Shown: in pieces, positions 59,971 to 64,000 of the stretch | Numbering within the stretch: the first letter of the stretch is position 1 | How the letters are laid out: each line of letters opens with the position of its first letter | From: Fremontodendron californicum | Taxonomy: Eukaryota; Streptophyta; Magnoliopsida; Malvales; Malvaceae | NCBI GenBank assembly: GCA_030761205.1 | Contig: JAULJL010000003.1 | Span: forward strand, 2,790,001 to 2,854,000 | DNA: 64,000 nt | Reading direction: 5' to 3' | Program-made: the position numbers and the translations under genes | The notes under the pieces: generated by a model | Seen by the model: the letters and a program-made list of their open reading frames with translations, nothing else | The model's database searches: none | What the model was told of the DNA's origin: nothing

Positions 59971-61948
59971 TTAGGTGAAGTAAATTTCAAATTTTTCTTG
60001 GGGGAAGCTTTAGATTTTCAATCCTTTTTTTGGGGTTTTAATTATTGGTGTGTAATGTAAGTGTAGATCTACTACTGTTATTGTTTACATCTGTTGAACT
60101 TTTTGTTCAAAAAATATGGCACTTTCATTTCATTTCTGGTTTCATATGTCATTTTTTTTTCATTTTCCTTTCAATGGCGTTTAGGTTATTTTGGTCATTC
60201 GTCGGGCTTATATCCATTAATGCCCATAACACTCTGGTTCATGAATCATGATTGCTGGCTTGCTGCCATTGCCCATTCCTAGCATTAGCTTTTAGCTGTT
60301 CTCTGGTCTCTGTTAAGTGCCTACATAAAATGTAGGGGCATCTTAGTGATTTCAGACAAGACTGTGAAGCCTGTCTGTTCAACTCTGGAAGTGGAGAAAA
60401 ACTGTAAGGAGGACTTGTTTTGGTTGCAGGAGAGAGAGAGAGAGAGCCAGTGTTACTAAAATGCCCACGTTTGTTTGGATTGAAAGAGACAGAAAGCAAG
60501 GGGGATTCAAGGAGAGATGGGGGCGATTTGGTAAAAATCAAGGGGTTTTGTTAAAATTTGATTGTCCACATAATGCTGATCCCATCTGTGGCAGGTGCTT
60601 GGCTGTGCTGCACGTGGGAGATTTTGTTTGGGGTACTATGCATTAACATCCAATTTAACGTGCATGTAAAGATGTAATGGGGGAGGGAGAGTTACCAATT
60701 ACCAAATAGTTTCCTAAATAAAGCTTTTATTAGGCCATTAAACACCAATCAGGTTGAATTTTAGGCATTTGGGATTTTTTTTTTTTTAAATCATTTTTTA
60801 TGTTTGGTGGGAGTGGGACTGATTAAATTATAAGTGACTTGAGCTCTTTTTTCATAGCATTATGATCATGTGTTTTACTTTGAATGAAAGTGGGTCCATA
60901 ATTTCCATTAGCCATGACTACTGAGTAGTTTAAGTCATCTTAAGAGATGAAATGACATCAAAGCTAACAAAACATACAATTTTATATTCAAACATTAGTT
61001 GACCCATATTGTCTTTTCACAGAGTTTTGATTTCAGAGTATCCAACGCCATTCCTTTTTTTTTTCCTTTGGTCATATCCATATGAATTGGTTCAAAGAAA
61101 AGATCAAGTAGGTAGATCTTCTGATGTAATAACATGGAGAAAAATTATAAGGTTGCTTGCTCTTTTGGTTAGCCAAGCAAAATGAATAAGGAAAAGATAC
61201 CATTTTATCAAGTTGATGACAATTTTAATGTGTTTGCTTGTGCATTCAAAAAGGGGCTTATTTTGGAGTAATAGCACTGGAAAATTCACTAGTCAGATTT
61301 GGTATGACAGAGGTCTAGCAATCATTATTATATAATAAAATAAGTAAAACTGGGAAAGTGTAAAGTGTAAAGTTGTAGAACATGGCAAATTGGCACTTCA
61401 ACCTTTTCTTTTTTCCTCTTTTGTTTTGTTTTCTTAATTTATGGACATCTACAGCTGAAAAACAATTTAATGAAAATGGTCTTAAAGATAGGTGTTATTA
61501 GCAACTCCATGAGAACAAAAATGGGTTGCTCTAATTGATGTGTAAGCCATGCTTTTTTCACTTCAACGGCCAACTTAGAGAAAGTTGCTAAATTGGTCTG
61601 CCTGAAGAATCAGAATTGGGCTTTCATTTATATCTATCAAGAAAGAAAAGGAATTGGGTTTTTTTTGGATCCTATTTCAGGTCCATGTAACCTGAAAACA
61701 GTCTCAAAGAAAAAGGCCAACAGCCCATGTAGGGAGAAGAAACAAGGGAACATATGAAACATCGTCAAATCGAGTGAAAACAAATACAAAATCGAACATA
61801 AAACAAGAAACCCAAATCGGACATTCGGATTCCCCAGTAGAGAGCAAATAACAAGAAAACCAAACAGAGGAAAGTGAAACAGAGGAAACAGAGAGGGAAA
61901 AGTTAACAGCTTTTCTTACAAAGAAAAAAAAAAGAAAAAGAGGAAAGG
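59971..61948. other. Intergenic, no gene seen
   Basis: 59971-60200 is probably 3' UTR of the upstream gene. The remainder has no supported gene; small frames at 60045-60646 lack recognisable features. 60429-60446 is a short (GA)n run. Poly-T runs are at 60777 and 61056. 61700-61948 is likely promoter and leader of the next gene. Confidence 0.5.
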
Positions 61949-63571
61949 ATGGTTTGGATGGTGAATCAACAGGTAACAAGAGGAAGAACTCGAATATGGG
62001 GAGTTACATTGCTTTGTTGGCTTTTCATCATGTTGGTTACTCCTAAGATCCCACTTTCTTATCGGAACCATCTCTACGCTGACATGCGCAATTTCCTCGG
62101 TAAGAAGCAAGGATAATGAAGAGAAAGAAAAGAGTGAGGAAAGGAAAAAAAGGAATTTTTTTTTCTTTGGTATGAAAGATGAAAATTAAAGAAAAAAAAT
62201 TAAGTTAGATAAAATTATTAATTTAATTGGATTTAAACGGAAAAAATATGCAAATTCACTTCTTTTTTTCTTCATCTTTTATGTTTCTTCCTATCAAACA
62301 AAGAAAAGATTATTTTTCCCTCCACTTCCTTTCCTTCCTGCTTGTTTCTCTCTCTCTTGTTACATCATTTTCATCACGTGCATAACCCCAGATTTTCTTC
62401 TATCTTGGTGTTCTTTGTTTTGCCTATAGGAGTTCCTAACACGTTGAATGTGATTACCAATTTCCCTTTTCTGATTGTGGGTGTTCTGGGGTTTGTTCTT
62501 TGCCTGGGAGGAGGAAGCTTTTTCAACATAAGGTTTTTTTTTCTTCTTCTTTTTTTCGATGTATTTAAGTTGAAAAGGTTAAATTTTGTGATCATTTTGG
62601 TGAATAACTGATGTTTTTGGGCACTGGGTTGATTGCAGGTTGCGAGGAGAGGTGTGGGGTTGGGTGCTTTTCTATGGAGGGATTGCAAGTGTGGCTTTTG
62701 GTTCTGCTTATTATCATCTTAGGCCTGATGACAATAGAGTAATGTTGGACACCTTGCCGGTTAGCCTTGCTAGTTTACTTATTTATTTGTTCTTCCAACT
62801 TTCAGTTTTTGATTGTTGTTTCTATGATTTTTTAAGTTTGAATTTTTGGGGAAAGGATTTGGAAGTAACATCATTTTCTCAGGACTAACAGTTACCCATT
62901 TTATTAGAAAGTGGAAGCTATGCCTTTCACTAAACTGTTGTGCCTAACACAACTATTTGCCATAGTTGAAATGATGAACTTTGATATTTTGGTTTATTCT
63001 TCTGACTTTTTCTTTCATTGCCAATTGCCAAATAGTTAAAATATCACTGCTTTGTTTCTATTTCGGTGTTTTTGTTTTTGTTTTACAGAAAAAGAATCAG
63101 AAATTGCAGATGACTTTCCATTCAATTTTGTCAATAACCAAGTGTCATTTGAAATTTTACTACCTTATTGCTGTTGAATGTATAATAATATTAATTTAAT
63201 TTAATTCACATATTGCAGATGATGATTGCATATTCCTCACTTTTCTCTAGTTTTATACTTGAAAGACTCGGAGAAAGAATTGGATTAAGTTGCCTGTTTT
63301 CACTATTAGTTCTTGCTGTTCTAAGCTCAAGTTATGCAAGGTTTGATTCATCCTTGAAATTTTCTATTTATATGTTCGCTTAATCGGTTGAAGCTTGTCA
63401 TTCAAATTTCAATTGTTTTGGCTGAAAATGACTTGATTGTTGTTTGCAGAACATTTAATGATCTCCGGTTGTGCATGACATTCCAGTTAATTCCATGCAT
63501 AGCTATTCCGATCATGTCATTTTTGTTCCCACCTAAATATACCCACTCAAGATACTGGCTTTGGACGATAG
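61949..63571 (+). CDS. Alkaline ceramidase family membrane protein, 5' part
   Basis: Partial gene that runs past the right edge. Five exons are visible: 61949-62099, 62430-62532, 62639-62759, 63219-63340 and 63450-63571, all GT-AG and in one frame, giving 206 residues. At least five or six hydrophobic segments are seen (WGVTLLCWLFIMLV, NFPFLIVGVLGFVLCL, GWVLFYGGIASVAFGSAYYH, MMIAYSSLFSSFI, LFSLLVLAVLSSSYA, FQLIPCIAIPIMSFLF). The motif Ser107-x3-His111 with Asp122 (GSAYYHLRPDDNRVMLDTLP) is the metal-site pattern of the alkaline ceramidase/CREST family, which hydrolyses ceramide in ER or Golgi membranes. Arabidopsis AT5G11870 is, from memory, a gene of this type near RAF3. The C-terminal histidines that complete the site are beyond the window, so activity cannot be judged. 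Confidence 0.8.
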
Positions 63572-64000
63572 GTATGTCATGTGTCTTCCTCTTTCTCTCT
63601 CACTCTCTCTCGTTCAATTTTATTTATTGAAGAAAAAAAACACATTCAATTTCCTATTTATGGCTTTGTGCCTTTCTGTGAGATGGTCTTTTAGTTTGTT
63701 AGCAACTTTGCAAATCAAATGCAAGGGGTAATAATGTAAAGACCAACTTATATGATGACAACATGTACCAAGGCTCACATGGAAATCCCCCTTCAAGCGA
63801 ATAATCATATGGAAAAAGGATTGGAAGTTTTGGTGGATTTAATATTTGCATATATGTATTAGCATACTAGGAGATGCATAGCATATGCCTCCTTTGCAGG
63901 CAAGTGATAGTCACAACTCAAGCTTAATCACTTACATAGAAAGTATTGTGCAATAGAGTTTGCTTGTGACTCTTGTGTGGCATTGTCTGCTTTGGCCTAT
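63572..64000 (+). other. Intron of ceramidase-like gene
   Basis: Starts with a GTATGT donor at 63572. No further exon could be identified before the window ends; the next coding exon is expected to the right. Confidence 0.6.

Noticed and set aside
61704..62110. Minus-strand frames over the ceramidase-like first exon
   Set aside because: They are antisense shadows of the plus-strand exon and its leader.

Overview
The window is nuclear DNA from a flowering plant, almost certainly a eudicot. Genes are split by short AT-rich introns with GT-AG borders, intergenic DNA is very AT-rich with many poly-A/T runs, and the proteins are plant families (CBL calcium sensor, EDR1-type Raf kinase, photorespiratory P-protein, LLM-domain GATA factor, ZIP transporter, plant GT31 galactosyltransferase, DUF4408/DUF761 protein). 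I could rebuild complete reading frames for eight genes. In seven multi-exon genes the exon lengths sum to a multiple of three, which supports the models.

Layout. 105-729 (+) is the 3' end of a CBL10-like calcineurin B-like sensor. 2734-4885 (+) is a six-exon conserved gene of unknown function. 5672-5890 (-) is a truncated TMEM222/DUF778 exon, probably a gene fragment. About 9.4 kb follow without a convincing gene but with a large foldback element. 15407-22422 (-) is a 13-exon EDR1/RAF3-like MAPKKK (935 aa). 27580-33074 (-) is a 15-exon glycine decarboxylase P-protein (1050 aa). 37099-38447 (-) is a B-class GATA factor of the GNC/GNL type with a GC-AG intron. About 7 kb of repeat-rich DNA follow. 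45529-46125 (-) is a small acidic unknown protein. 49189-52697 (-) is a seven-exon beta-1,3-galactosyltransferase (370 aa). 53856-56273 (-) is a four-exon ZIP metal transporter (427 aa). 58990-59970 (+) is an A70-like DUF4408/DUF761 protein. 61949 to the right edge (+) is the 5' part of an alkaline-ceramidase-family gene.

The genes do not form a functional cluster; this is an ordinary euchromatic gene neighbourhood. Gene order recalls several Arabidopsis segments at once (CBL10 next to GLDP1; GLDP2 near a B3GALT; RAF3 near an alkaline ceramidase; GNL near a DUF761 gene), as expected for an ancestral block fractionated after duplication in Arabidopsis.

I found no obviously new biological system. 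The most rewarding non-genic structures are small non-autonomous elements: a tRNA-derived SINE with a target-site duplication plus a second copy of the family, a terminal-inverted-repeat element that carries an internal minisatellite, two long foldbacks, and several MITE-like families with more than one copy. Gene-level oddities are the GC-AG intron, a 3' splice site preceded by a poly-A tract in the ZIP gene, and a possible alternative last exon in the unknown gene. All assignments come from reading the sequence and from memory of families; no search was run.
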